A stretch of DNA of 64,000 bases from Vanessa cardui (GCF_905220365.1 NC_061123.1:248001-312000), one strand, 5' to 3'. Positions 11,951 through 23,520 are shown, counted from the stretch's first letter. The notes: generated by a model not told the origin, from the letters alone. Made by a program: numbers and translations.

Positions 11951-12130
11951 TCAAAATCAAAATATACTTTATTCACGTAGGCTTTTACAAACACTTTTGA
12001 ATAGTCATTTAACGACTATTTTAAGGGAAGTTACCACCGGTTTGGAAATTAGATTATACCAAGATGAACCGGCAATAAACTCAATAGTTACTCTTTTTCT
12101 ACATTTAAAAATACAGTCATGTTAGTTAAT
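11951..12130 (-). repeat. Family A retroelement tail
   Basis: Reverse orientation: TCAAAATATACTTTATTCAC, GTAGGCTTTTACAAACAC, AGTTACCACCGGTTTGG and GATGAACCGGCAATAAACTC, ending near ACAGTCATGTTAGTTAAT. Nearly full length. Confidence 0.8.
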
Positions 12131-12557
12131 TACAATGATATATGTATATGATTTACATATGTAATTTACTACTACGTTGAATTTACAATGTGCTTTTTAA
12201 ATCAACACAAAAATAAAATAAATACTTTCAATATCAGTTAAAATCTCAATCAGATCAATAGAGTAGAAATCATTAATCAGTTATCAGTTATCAGTGATGG
12301 TGAGCAGTTACCACTATGTACCATACTCATAATAAGAAACATATGGATAAACTAACAAAAACGGCTTCTTTATAATATTAGCGATTAAATTCTTTTAAAT
12401 ATGGTATGTTAGTTTAACGCAAGTACTCGCCGCTCCGAGGCTTTGGTAATTGCAACACATGTTGAATTAATCGTAGCTATCATAGACATAATTGTTTTGG
12501 TTGTTTATTCACAATTAAAAAGGAAACAATAAGGATAATTGTATTTATTACTTAATT

Positions 12558-12857
12558 TTTACTTGGTAGTAGGGCTTTGTGCTAGCCCGTCTGGGTAGGT
12601 ACCACCCACTCATCAGTTATTCTTCCGCCAAATAACAGTACTTAGTATTGTTATGTTCCGGTTTGAAGAGTAAGTGAGCCAGTGTAACTACAGGCACAAA
12701 GGACATAACATCTTAGTTCCCAAGGTTGGTGGTACATTGATCATGTAAAGAATAGTTAATATTTCTTACAGCGTCATTGTGTATGGGTGATGGTGATCGC
12801 TTACCATCAGGTGGCCCATATGCTCGTCCGCCAACCTATACCATAAAAAATAAATGT
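12558..12857 (+). repeat. Family B retroelement tail (reference copy)
   Basis: Diagnostic order: ACTTGGTAGTAGGGCTTTGT, GTCTGGGTAGGTACCACCCA, AGTATTGTTATGTTCCGG, AAGTGAGCCAGTGTAACTAC, CATAACATCTTAGTTCCC, TGATGGTGATCGCTTACCAT and CAACCTATACCATAAAAAAT. The A-rich end gives the orientation. More than ten copies of varied age lie in the window. Probably a LINE 3' end or a SINE parasitising it. Confidence 0.82.
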
Positions 12858-13942
12858 AAAAATTTTACTAAACTGATTACTTACTTTCTACCTTTAAGTT
12901 CTTATTCAGTCGCTTGACGACTAAAATGGTATTTGTTGTGTTTTGATGTTTCAAACTGTCTCTGAGTCAAAGCTTACAATGATATACGTAATATATAAGA
13001 TTAAAGCTCTGATGTGTCTTGTGTAATCGTGACAATCCTTTGATGTGAGTGAATCGTTGTGAATGGTTACACTTTTTACTTATTGACAACCTTTACTTTT
13101 AAAGCAAAATTGTTTCGATGGTGAAAAAACATTAATTAATAGAATACTAATTTATTAATATTAATTAATGTGTAGTAAATATTTTGATCATGAGTATCTA
13201 CATCATTTTATTATACTTAGCTGTTTAATTTCTACTCATACTTTCGTGCGAGTTAAAACTAATAGTCATATCTAAGTTACAAATATTGCTCTTTCACACT
13301 GTTTTACTGAATACATTTAAAAAAATAGCTATGACAATAAATTTGTATATTAAAATGGAGTCAACAATCGTTTATTTTTTAATATGAATAAACAGACCTA
13401 TAGAATAATACTATGAGCAATAAGATGTACATACGTATGCCAATAAATTTACACTGGCTTACCCTTAAAGTTGGAAAACAATGATACTAATGCGGTTTTT
13501 GCGGTAGTACAGTTATGAACGGGTGACTATACTCAGGCAGACTTGCGACGATAAAAAATCTTAAACATAATTATGACCAAAATTAGCACATAATTATTAT
13601 TTTGTGATTATGATTTATAATAAGAATATCTTTAACTTCTAAGAAAATAGGTTAGTTAAAATTTTTTAAATAAGTTTAAATCTCCTAAACGTGCCGTCAA
13701 ATGATAAAGAGCTTTTGACAGGACATGGTTTGCTAAGAGCCCCCTTAGTTATTACCCTTTTTATATCCTTTAAGTTGGACGTAATTGCTTAAATTGTATG
13801 AAGTATAATAAATTAATTGATTCAAACAACACTTACCAAAGTAAACTAGTTATTCTTTTTTGGAGTAGAATAAAAATATTATTCTACGAGTACCTAAACA
13901 TGTAACAAAAGATTATAACAACAAAACTTTTCCCATTCACAG

Positions 13943-13997
13943 GGCAACATGGGTTTCGCCGGAAGCTTGGCTTTCCTACTGCCGCTGCTGCTGTCCG
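13943..13997 (+). CDS. First coding exon of a secreted or membrane protein (signal peptide)
   Basis: The exon lies between a good acceptor (CTTTTCCCATTCACAG, ending 13942) and a consensus donor (GTGAGT from 13998). Six 5'UTR bases (GGCAAC) put the ATG at 13949 in a favourable context (CAACATGG). The 16 complete codons give MGFAGSLAFLLPLLLS, a typical signal-peptide start with a short polar end and a hydrophobic leucine-rich core, followed by one base of the next codon (phase 1). GC content is much higher than in the flanks. Small signal-peptide exons followed by very long introns are common in insect cell-surface and secreted-protein genes. The mature protein is not in view, so its identity is unknown. 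The exon is below the length of ordinary ORF calls. Confidence 0.7.
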
Positions 13998-14957
13998 GTG
14001 AGTCCTTTCATCTTTTGTCGCGTGCCCCGGCTCGGGGCTTTCTAGTTACAAACTACTCGCTTATTGGGGCATATCGGTTTTAAGCGTCAAAGTCGAATAC
14101 ATTGGAATTTGTTACATTTTTATCCGTGTGAATGTTAGTTTTATATTAGTTTGTTGTGTTATACTGGAAGAATAAACTTAGGGCTTAATTGGCCTTCTCG
14201 TTACTATCCTATCGAACAAGTGTTCTCATCGTTCGATTATTTAGCACACATTTAATTTGTTTTCAAAATGCGGTTCGGTTTTGACTTTTGTTTGAGGAAA
14301 ATGTCGTGAAGTTACCTCGATCAGTTGGGTTAATCGTGTTTCTTCAGTCACTACAACTATACTACTATACATATATACATATATTAATACTTCTTGACTT
14401 CATTTAATAATAAAATAATATTCATAAAACACAAACAGTTAGTTAGTTTTAATAATAAAGTTGTAATAAATTTGAAAATAAATTCGAAAACATTATTTAT
14501 ATCTATTTATCCAAATTCAAATTTAGTTAGACACATAATATTGAGACTATTTTTTTCTTTATAATCCCAATAACCTAAAACCAAATAGTAAACCAAATAG
14601 TTAAACGTTTACTTAACAAATTTCGGATAATTATTTTACTTCGAGTAATATTAATTCTACTCGAGGCTGTCATAAATTAAAAACGGTCTAAATTTTTCTT
14701 GTGAAATAATAACAAAGCAACTTTTTAGCCTAACACCAATGTATGTCAATAGTAGCAGTTGGCTTACACACTCGACCACGAACGCGACCCGCCGTGTCGT
14801 TACAGAGGGCTGTGAGAGCTATACGTTCTAAGCGCCCGACTCGTTGTCATCAACCTATTGACATCACAATACCTAAAGAATTATCATATAAGAATGTACA
14901 TTATATGCTAAATACTTAAAGCCAAGATTAAAAAGCAGTTAACGTTTTTATACATAA

Positions 14958-15213
14958 CTAGCTGTGCCCGCGACCTTGTATGCGTTTGAATTTAGCAAAA
15001 ATAAATAATATTATTGTAGCCTAAGTTACTCCTTATTATATCAGTTATCTGCCAGTGAAACTCTCGTCAAAATCGGTCCAGCCGTTCCAGAGATTAGCCT
15101 GTATAAACAGACATTACATTTTGGTATATGTATCGTATAATAAACACTCATCGAGTAAAAAAAGGCTATTTTCATATTACAAACAGACACTTCAATTTTA
15201 TTATATGTATAGA
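14958..15213 (-). mobile_element. Non-autonomous Helitron-like element, complete
   Basis: On the minus strand it begins TCTATACATATAATAAAATT and ends GCGGGCACAGCTAG. The base before the TC is A and the base after the CTAG is T, which fits Helitron insertion between A and T without target duplication. A relative in opposite orientation is at 47928-48200 and truncated ones are at 18545 and 38166. The 256-bp element has no coding capacity. The 3' hairpin is weak, so the Helitron class is inferred. Confidence 0.7.
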
Positions 15214-17190
15214 TGATGCAAAACTTTATAAAAATGACTATTTTAACAATATGTTTTTTATTGGAGGTTGAAGAATATTTCTGTGCCTAAATTGTGTTTA
15301 TAATTTCCTGATGTGTAGTAAAAGAAAACTATTGTGGAAAAACCATTGTAGACATCAAAATCACTGGACCGGCGTTTTAAAATGAGCTCCTAAACTTCAA
15401 AACGCTAAGAAGGAGTCTCAGTACAGTCATGTCTCGTATACAGGCTGTTGAATAATCAAGATTTAACATAGCTTGATCCCGAGATTTTGAGATCAAACCC
15501 GAATAAAAGAATATTTGGTTAATGGCCAAATTTTCTTGCTAACATCCCGGAGTCTAGAACGTGGTAGTGTACACCGCCGGGATTTGGAAAGCTAGTTGTT
15601 CTGCATCTATACTCTTTTTCAGTCTAATTTGTCAACCTATAGGATCATAAGAGTAGGCGAAAAGAGAGTGAGCCTGTGTTAGAGAATCCATGTAGATTAT
15701 AAAGTGTCCTGCATTGATCGTTTGCCAATATCAGGCATCAATTAAATAATAATCAATGGCAATTGTAGGATCGTACTCGATTTAAAACTGAAAGAAGCCG
15801 TACATTACTCTGTTCCCTTGCACTTAAATCTTGGATATAATATATCTTGCAGTGTAAGTTAATTATTGTAATAGTTAAATATAAAATTTGTAATTCCATT
15901 TTCCAGTTTAAAGTAAAAGAAAAATCCTGCAAAGCATATTTGTTCGTGAAAGAAGTATTTAAAAAAAATACAATTTCAGCTCTGTTAAACTAATAATAAA
16001 ACAAACTTGCTTCCCATTAAAGTTGGGGCTAATTTTCAAGACTAAAGAATATGAAGTTTCGAGTGTAGTGAGCTGTATCGTGTTGCAAGCAGGGGTTCGT
16101 TTGAAATGCTTTTATATAATTACTTGCTTACAGGACTAAGGCTAAGAACTACGATATTGTACTTGTGAAATATTTATTTTCACTAACTAGATTAATATGA
16201 ATATAATATCTTTTATATGATATAATTAGGTAATTTAATGAAAAATTTTCATTAAATTAAATTAAAATAAAAACTAAAGAATTATATCCCTTAGGATTAT
16301 TTTGGTTTTGGATAAAAGTAAAATTTCAAGTACGACTTTTAACAATGTTTTCCTATATATGAAACTTCAAATAATGACAATTTTGACGCGATATGAAATA
16401 AGCATATAGCTAAATTTTTATGCGGCATGTGTGTGAAGATAATTTAATACGTGATAAAATTGACTGTTCACAAAAACCTCGTATGAAATATGAAAACACT
16501 AATAAAAATATTGTCTCTTCATTCATATCGATAAAAACATTCTCTACATTTTGTAAGGATATCGATATCAAATCGTTTGATCGTTAAGCACATCACTACA
16601 CGTTGTATAGACAATGGGAACATATTCAGCGGGATTTATGTCTGTAGCAGAGATAAGCCGCGCGGCGATCATCGTTGCAATATAACAATATCAAACCATT
16701 TCAGAGACCATAAAATACGATACATCGCTGGAGAATAAATCGTAAGCGATTAAAATGCTCACGTTTGCTCATATCTGTTTTAGTTTACAGCGCTGTGCAT
16801 GCTTTGTTTATAATTGTTTTTTGACGCGAAACATTTATTGGTTCGCCGCGACAAAACCGTCTCGTACCGTGACGATAAAGACATAACGCTTTCTTATGTT
16901 GTCTTGTTTCCGTCGCCAATGTTAACTGTATTGTGTACGCAACAACACATCCAGTAAATATACCAAAATGTTTTATATATGAGATAAATTTATTCACATC
17001 AGAACTATTAATATTAAAGCTTTAATTATTTACATAAAAAATAAGTCAGTAACAGTTTTTTATAATAGATAGACAGACTGGCAAGTAGTTTATCATTTGG
17101 CAAGTTTTAAGAAATATAAAACATTCTACGTCGTTCTAGTGCCACTAACCTTGTAGCACCAAGCAGCAGACCCTCGCACAATTGGGAAAC
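15214..17190. other. Non-coding stretch
   Basis: AT-rich. Two GC-enriched patches at 16610-16680 and 16790-16945 have no clear frame or repeat and could be conserved non-coding elements. Remnants around 15560-15760 only faintly resemble family B. Confidence 0.4.
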
Positions 17191-17720
17191 TATAGTCTGT
17201 TCGCGTTAAGAATGCAATGAGTTGTCATTGTTTACCGGCCTGACTCCGCTCCCTTTGACCAATCAAATCTTTTCAAATTACAAAGTCAAGTTCACACTTA
17301 ATTAATTATTAACTGATATTTTTATTTTTATCATTTAAATTTTGTTTATTTATATATTTATATTTAATTTATTCAAGCTGTACACGTAATAATTAATGTA
17401 ACCTATAGCTACCTACTAGATGACGTTATGTCAAAATATGTAAATTTCTACATCGCGATGGCAAGATTCGCAAACGATTGTATATACCTAGTGTTAAGAA
17501 TTTTGTTGATTAAACACCCCGATTCGATTTTTTACTTTAATGTGTATTTTTTAAATTCATTACACTTAGTCTTTAGAACAAAAATATAATTTGTTGGAAT
17601 TTTAACACAAATATGCATACACCTTCACCCTGCTGTTAAAAAAGATTTGATTGGTCAGAGGGCGGAGTAAAGCCGGTAAACAATGACAACTTACTGCATT
17701 CTTAACGCGAACAAACTATA
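17191..17720. mobile_element. Non-autonomous TIR element with TA target duplication
   Basis: The left end TATAGTCTGTTCGCGTTAAG (17191-17210) and the reverse complement of the right end, TATAGTTTGTTCGCGTTAAG (17701-17720), are near identical. The inverted similarity continues for about 90 bp through TTGTCATTGTTTACCGGC and GACCAATCAAATCTTTT. Taking TA as the target duplication leaves a 526-bp element starting TAGTCTG. The size, absence of coding sequence and TA duplication suggest a Tc1/mariner-mobilised MITE; the superfamily is not proven. Confidence 0.8.
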
Positions 17721-17774
17721 CATACATTATTAAGTATTGCTGTTGGCTAGCATACGCGGTGGTTTCTATTGTAG

Positions 17775-17815
17775 TAAGTTGGACAGTTGATGGTAAGTGG
17801 TCACCATCACTTGCT
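17775..17815 (-). repeat. Short family B fragment
   Basis: GACAGTTGATGGTAAGTGG followed by TCACCATCAC matches the A-rich-end side of family B in reverse. The following 200 bp are not recognisable. Confidence 0.35.
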
Positions 17816-18544
17816 GCTGCAGGCATTCTATACATCGCGCCAATGCTGGAGAACTAACATGTTCTCCCCCTTTTGATCTACAAAATGGAAACTCAACAAT
17901 TCGAAGTATTGCATTGTTTCAGTATTGCTGTATAGCGGTCACATATTATACCCTTACAGGCTTGTACGGAATCCTAAGTCCATATATTTATAATATCACA
18001 TTAATATCTTGCCGCTGAATATAATTAATCAAAGAGAGTATCGTTTTTCCTGTTCAAGGATATTGCCATTGCCAATTACAGATAAAATCCACAAATTTTA
18101 CATTCAATATGAATATAAATTGTATAATGACTGACTCTTAACTAGTACACCTATGGGGATAATATTTTCAACGGGAATCTCTTACGGAACGCAGGTAAGC
18201 ACTAAAAGAGCATTTTTCAAAACTCATATCCTAAGAGGGATGGAAGTTTGTATGAATTCTCTGACGTTAGAAATACGTAAATTTTCTTTTAGTTATATAT
18301 TATAAGAGGCAGCAGTTATAGGCGTTTTTTACCAACAGAGTAGTTGAAAGTTGAATTTAAACTTTTTTTTTTTTTTAACCTTTGAATATATTGGTCTTCA
18401 TACATGGGTTTATCAGAAAAACGCAGTTGTGACGATAACTTGTAAAATGCACTTGTAAAAATCCTGAATCCTGTAGTCAGTCATTGTAAAAAGGTCAAAT
18501 ATGGAAATACTTCTGTGGGTAACATAGGTTACGAAAAACTTTTA

Positions 18545-18736
18545 TCTATATGTGTATAATATGGAGTGTCTGTTTGTAATATTAAAATAACCTCTTTTTA
18601 CTCAATGGTATTTATACATGGTGCATATTAAAAAATAAAATTTTATTCGTTATTGTCTGTCTGTCTGTCTGATTGTTCCGGTTAATCTTTGGAACAGCTA
18701 GACCGATATTCTATTTACTTTCTTCTGATGGAATAT
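18545..18736 (+). mobile_element. Helitron-like element, 3'-truncated
   Basis: It begins A^TCTATATG...GGAGTGTCTGTTTGTAATAT, then CCTCTTTTTACTCAATGG, GTCTGTCTGTCTG and CTTTGGAACAGCTAGACCGA. The second half and the CTAG end are missing. A SINE (18749-19038) has inserted just beyond. Confidence 0.65.
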
Positions 18737-19050
18737 CCTACCGACCATAAAGTAACAGCCTGTTAATTTCCCACTGCTAGGCTAATAGCCACCTCTCCCA
18801 TTACGGAGAGGGCTTGGAACATATTCCACCAAGCTGTTCCAATGCGGGTTGGTGGAAAGCATGTGTGGAATGTCAATGAAAATAGACACATGCAGGTTTC
18901 CTCACGATGTTTTCCTTCACCGCAGAGCACAAGATGAATTATAATCACAAATGAAGCACATATACATAGTGGTGCTTGCCTGGGTTTGAAATAATCAGTT
19001 AAGATGCACATGTTCTAAACCACTGGGTCATCTCTGGGCCTACCGACCAT
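18737..19050 (-). mobile_element. tRNA-derived SINE with perfect 12-bp target duplication
   Basis: CCTACCGACCAT occurs at 18737-18748 and again at 19039-19050, bounding a reverse-orientation SINE. Its tail reads GTAACAGCCTGTTAATTTCC, and its tRNA-like head is at 18985-19038, with the B-box region degenerate at TGGGTTTGAAAT. The intact duplication shows a fairly recent insertion compared with most neighbours. Confidence 0.9.
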
Positions 19051-19349
19051 GACTGTATAGAATGATTATTAAATCATAAAATTAGTTTAGTTGAGCATTA
19101 AAATAGTTGATTTCATTATACATGTGTGTTATAGTAACTATGATCTTTTGATCAAATACAGGAGGTAATCGCGCGTATGTATGTATATAGACAGGAGTGT
19201 TCCGGTACATTGAGATAGTAATGAGAATGTTACACGTATATTTTTAAATAAGTAATTCATGAAAGTACCTAAAAAGTATCCTACATAACGCCAGTCTTAA
19301 ACAGACCAGCCTGTATTTTAAACACAAATTAAGTAAAGAAAAATCACTT

Positions 19350-19640
19350 GGTGCTAGGGATTTGTACAAGTTCGTCTGGTACACCCCTCCCCCGCCCCTT
19401 CGATGTTATTCCATCGCCAAATCGCAATACTTAGTATTCTTGCATACTGTTTTAAAAGATAAATTACGCATAGCATTTTATACAGGCTTCATGCCGGTAT
19501 AAAATTATAGGCCTTAAATTTATTTTGAAATCTTGGGAGGTAGGTCGCAAATAAGTTATGTAAGCTATGGTTACGATATACGACATAGTCTATTGGTGAT
19601 TATTATATAGTGATCATTTATCATCACGAAGACTATTTAC
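19350..19640 (+). repeat. Degenerate family B tail
   Basis: TTGGTGCTAGGGATTTGTAC, GTTCGTCTGGTACACCCC, AAATCGCAATACTTAGTATT and a late GTGATCATTTATCATCACG follow family order. The middle is heavily mutated. Confidence 0.5.
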
Positions 19641-19644
19641 CGTC

Positions 19645-20689
19645 CGTCTATCAAACATAAATATGCAAGCGTATATAATGTAAGTGTATATGTAATAAAT
19701 ACCAAAATAATAAAAACCAGAGAAGGTTTTTGCAAGCTTAATTCAATGCCTTCGCAAAAATCCTGCTTTAAAATCAGATTCGCATTACGAAAGCGAAATA
19801 TAATTTGCGCTCAAATATTGCATATAAATCAACGTATCATCCGACGCGAACATCAAAGGTCCGTGGTTGCCCCCATCGACAATCATATCTCGACCCCCTT
19901 AAACAGTGCCATTTGATAATACGTATAAACGCGGAGAGCTCAACCTTTTCTGGCCGTGCGTCGCGGTGTTGGTCCACTTTTTAATTACATGCATCACACT
20001 ACGAGTGCAGTTTTAAAAAGGATTTCGAGCATTTTTAGCGAAAACAGCGCACGTACGCCGTTTGTTTCGCGCGGATATTAAAACGTATGATCAATGGACG
20101 AGTTTTGAAAACATCGCTAGAATGAATGAATTTATAGGTTTAGCGTTTATTTTTTAGTTTAAAGCGCTTTAAAGCTATATACGAATACATGATCACGTCC
20201 GAATCCGAATGCTATTGAACTCTAAAATACAAATATTTATATCAGAAAAAACTATTGAAATACCAATATATTTCGTTCAATGCAGGACTACCAATTTAAT
20301 TTTTTTTAAATTACGATTAAAAAATTATACGTATTTAGTTTTTTCATTACAAGTTATGGAAACTGACATGGGAAAATCATCCTTCGCTTACACTTGGAAT
20401 GGCATAGCACGGATTTGGCAGTACTGTATCACCTCATTGATCAGCGGCTTGCCAAACATCAATTTTTCTTGTTAATGACTTGACGAGGGATTCCCTAAAA
20501 TTGGGATGTTCACGCTGATCGGTGAAGACGCTTTACGAAACATATCCTTATTTGGGTCATGATGCCCCCTACGAGTAGAGAAGGGGTTCACTTAGTTACC
20601 GACTAATTGTTGTGACTAACGTAGGCTTATAATAAATCTAGTAAGATTATTTTATTTAAATTATCATTAATTATCAAGACTTTGTGCAA
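19645..20689. other. Unassigned region with GC-rich core
   Basis: A patch at about 19850-20090 is richer in GC and CpG (GGCCGTGCGTCGCGGTG, CGCACGTACGCCG) and could be regulatory. The plus frame at 20209-20475 lacks an authentic ATG-context and has no recognisable domain. A second moderately GC-rich patch (20370-20620) is unexplained. Confidence 0.35.
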
Positions 20690-20815
20690 GGGTATATCAC
20701 ACCCATTAAATATTAATTAATAATACCTCAGCTTAATGTTTCTTACAGGGCAAATGTTTACATCGTCGTGGTCGCTTACCATGAAGTGACCTATTTACCA
20801 GCATACACACCCATT
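20690..20815 (+). repeat. Degenerate family B 3' fragment
   Basis: TTTCTTACAGGGCAAATG, CGTGGTCGCTTACCATGAAG and CAGCATACACACCCATTTT match the last third of family B. Confidence 0.45.
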
Positions 20816-20998
20816 TTAAATTAAAAAAAAAATAACATAGATCTCATTGAAATAATATCAGCTTTCGAAATATTGTATGCACTTAATTTTAAATTGAATG
20901 CTTCCTTTGCAATTTTCCAACGTAATACATTATAATATCTGGATTAATTATAAACTTAAGATTCTTACAATTATTTCGATGAAATACATCTCTACATA

Positions 20999-21374
20999 AT
21001 ATATAAATTTTTATAAATAAAAAAAAAACCGCCTTCAAAAATGAACTAAAAAGAAAAAAATAATCAGTTACATCCATATCCAATTTACGATTTTTTAATC
21101 ACCTCTCAAAGTCGGTGCCATCATTGCTAATATAGGTACATAATACATACATACAAAAACGAAATCTATTTATTGTATAGATGACACCATTAGACAAACC
21201 TTACTATCGATACAAATTAAATGATTTCAATATAGGAATTTATTTACTTTGTTGGCACCGACTTCAAAAGGTGATTAAAAAATCGTAAATTGGATATGGA
21301 TGTAACTGATTATTTTTTTCTTTTTAGTTCATTTTTGAAGGCGGTTTTTTTTTATTTATAAAAATTTATTTACT
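20999..21374. mobile_element. Large foldback (about 120-bp arms)
   Basis: Arms at about 20999-21119 and 21254-21374 are reverse complements with only a few differences. They carry AACCGCCTTCAAAAATGAAC, AATCAGTTACATCCATATCC, AATTTACGATTTTTTAATCA and a GTCGGTGCCA end, around a loop of about 135 bp. High arm identity implies a recent origin or ongoing homogenisation. It abuts the GAAGTCGGTT-type repeat on its right and shares the motif AACCG(C/A)CTTCAAAAA, so it may be a terminal part of that family. Confidence 0.85.
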
Positions 21375-22066
21375 GCTTTTCAGTGTTGTTTTGTTATTTA
21401 TAATTACAATTGGTAAACATTCTTATTCTTATATATAATAGTTGTTCATAAAGAATCCCATTATTTGTCTTTCGACTCTAAACATAACTCAACGCCGTTT
21501 CAATACGATGTGGACTGCAACTCAAATTAAGCGTTACCTAAGCTACAATAGCCTAATGTTAACTGCTCATCGCCAATTAGACAAGACCATTTTTCCCGAT
21601 GCAATGCCGTTAATCACTGAGGAGTTCTCCTGGTAGTCCACCATCAGCTAGACTTCATCATAGGCATGTTTACTAACATCAATTGCTTGACGACTATCTT
21701 AAAGAAATAGAACTAAACCCGTAAAATAGTTACTTACTAATAGGTTCTGATTACCAGTTGTGGTCTTCATCATCAGTTCCACTTCATCAAATGTTACTTT
21801 TCGTGAGCATATGACCAAGGCACTTTGAATAAAACCGAAATCACTATAGGTGTGCCTATAAAATTTGAGGAGTTCCCTCGATTTCTCCAGGATCCCATCA
21901 TCAGATCCCGATCTCCTGACAATGGGACCACCTGTAAAACATGCCCTTTCAAACAAAAAAAGAATTGTCAAAATCGGCCCAGCCATCTTCGAGTAATTCG
22001 CTAACATACATAAAAAATAAAAAAAAAAAAAAGGCCTCCTCCTTTTTTTGAAGTCGGTTAAAAACG
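21375..22066 (+). repeat. Body and end of the GAAGTCGGTT repeat family
   Basis: It contains CGTTAATCACTGAGGAGTTC, CTCCAGGATCCCATCATC, ACAATGGGACCACC, CAAAATCGGCCCAGCC and an A-tract followed by CCTCCTCC...GAAGTCGGTTAAAAA. The final 170 bp parallel 150-312. The minus open frame 21699-22007 is a by-product of the repeat. Confidence 0.7.
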
Positions 22067-22250
22067 AAATAGCTTTTCGTCGTCTGTACCTTTAGATATT
22101 TCAAGCTACGCATCTTTTTATGTTTTTCTTCGACCTAGAAGTTATACATAGATTGTTATTTTAGCCGTGTGAAGCCGGAGGAGTTCGTTAGTCATCATCA
22201 TCATCTATTCAACAATTGAAAATCAGAAATAAAAAAAAATATTATTATTA

Positions 22251-22405
22251 TATAGTGCTTTTACAAGCACTTTTGAATCGTCATTTAACAATTAAGTGAA
22301 GCTACCACCGGTTCGGAAAGTAGATTCTTCCGAGAAGAACCGGCAAGAAACTCAGTAGTTACTCATTTTCAACATTTAAAAAAATACAGTCATGTTAGTT
22401 AATAA
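22251..22405 (-). repeat. Family A retroelement tail
   Basis: Reverse-orientation blocks GTGCTTTTACAAGCAC, GAATCGTCATTTAAC, GAAGCTACCACCGGTTCGGA, CGAGAAGAACCGGCAAGAAA and ACAGTCATGTTAGTTAAT; well preserved. Confidence 0.82.
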
Positions 22406-23264
22406 TTATTTAAAATAATATATCCTGCCTGGAAGACAACAGGTCATTGATACGCCCACTGTTGGACATAGGTCTCCCCCAAAGATCACCAAAGCGACCT
22501 GTTAGCTACTACATACATAAATAAATATTAAATATGATAAAGAGTAAAACTTTGTTTGTTTGTAAGGAATAGGCTCAAAAAATAAAGGACCGATATAAAA
22601 AAAAAATCTTTCACCATTCGAAAGCTACATTATCCACTAGCAACATAAGCTATATCTATTGATAGAAGAGATAAGGAATCCTTACTAAAACTTAAGTAAC
22701 GTAACCCAAGGTGTAAATAACTTATAACCTGTGCTAAGTTGCGGCCTGCTAGTACATAAATAAAATAGTATAGATTTAAAAAAACACCTCAAAATGATTT
22801 AACACTCGCTGAATATAATCACGTGCTCGTATTAATTAAGGCGGCGATTTCGCTTCGGATATAACGAATTAATTATAGTAAAGCAGTTCAGTACGTTCCA
22901 TTTTATCCGCGTGTGAAGAGATGCGTGATATCCGCATCAGTGGTTAATGTGGGCGAGCCGCGCTGATGTATTGCCGATTTATATAAATATACTGCGTATA
23001 CGAGCCAGCGATATTAATTTCACTGATAAAACACGTAATTATTGTTAAAAAACTGATGTTTCTTTAATAAAATAGTTAAGTGTTATCATTTGAATTGAAA
23101 GTTTTGGTGAAGTATTAGCATTTATTTATTTATTTTTTGGATCATAATGAAGAAAACATATAGGTACCGTATATTTTATCTAAGTATGATTTTTACGAGG
23201 ATTAATAAAATTTAATTTAACTTTAAGATGAAACAAATTTGTTTTTTTTTTATGCTATGATGGG
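22406..23264. other. Non-coding stretch
   Basis: 22430-22510 resembles another dispersed repeat (TACGCCCACTGTTGGACATA, GGTCTCCCCCAAAGATC). A CpG-containing patch at 22840-22985 (GATATCCGCATCAGTGG, GGGCGAGCCGCGCTGATG) has no frame and may be regulatory. Nothing else seen. Confidence 0.35.
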
Positions 23265-23520
23265 TAGGTGGACGGGGAAATAAACTACTGATCTGAGGAA
23301 CTAAGATGAAATATCCACTAGTATATTTATATATATTCTACAGTAACACTTTAGGTACTTGTATTCTATAGTATTCTATAGTATTATATTATATTCTATA
23401 GTAACACTTTAGGTACTTGTATCTAAAGTTACACTAGCTGACTTAACCTTACAACTGGATTGGTAGCAGAATAGCTGATACATGGGTGGTAGTTACCCAG
23501 ACGGGTTTGTACAAGCTTTT
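23265..23520 (-). repeat. Family B tail disrupted by a local duplication
   Basis: The reverse family B order is kept at the ends (GAGGAACTAAGATGAAAT early; GGGTGGTAGTTACCCAGACG and GGGTTTGTACAAGC late). Between them a roughly 29-bp unit containing AGTAACACTTTAGGTACTTG occurs twice, at 23335-23363 and 23393-23422, separated by short TTCTATAGTA repeats. Confidence 0.6.

Larger units (their letters stand above)
7025..13942 (+). other. Presumed first intron
   Basis: It begins GTAAGTAT and ends with the pyrimidine-rich acceptor CTTTTCCCATTCACAG. It is AT-rich and contains family A and B tails, an RTE remnant and a SINE fragment, annotated separately. The stretches 7025-8179, 10186-11218 and 12858-13942 show nothing else I can support. 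Confidence 0.4.

Noticed and set aside
14742..14873. ATGTCAATAG / CTATTGACAT inverted pair suggesting a small MITE
   Set aside because: Only 10 bp match and the inverted similarity fades at once; likely chance.
20209..20475. 88-codon plus-strand open frame
   Set aside because: AT-rich N-terminal half, no domain, no splice or promoter support; only the last third is less AT-rich.
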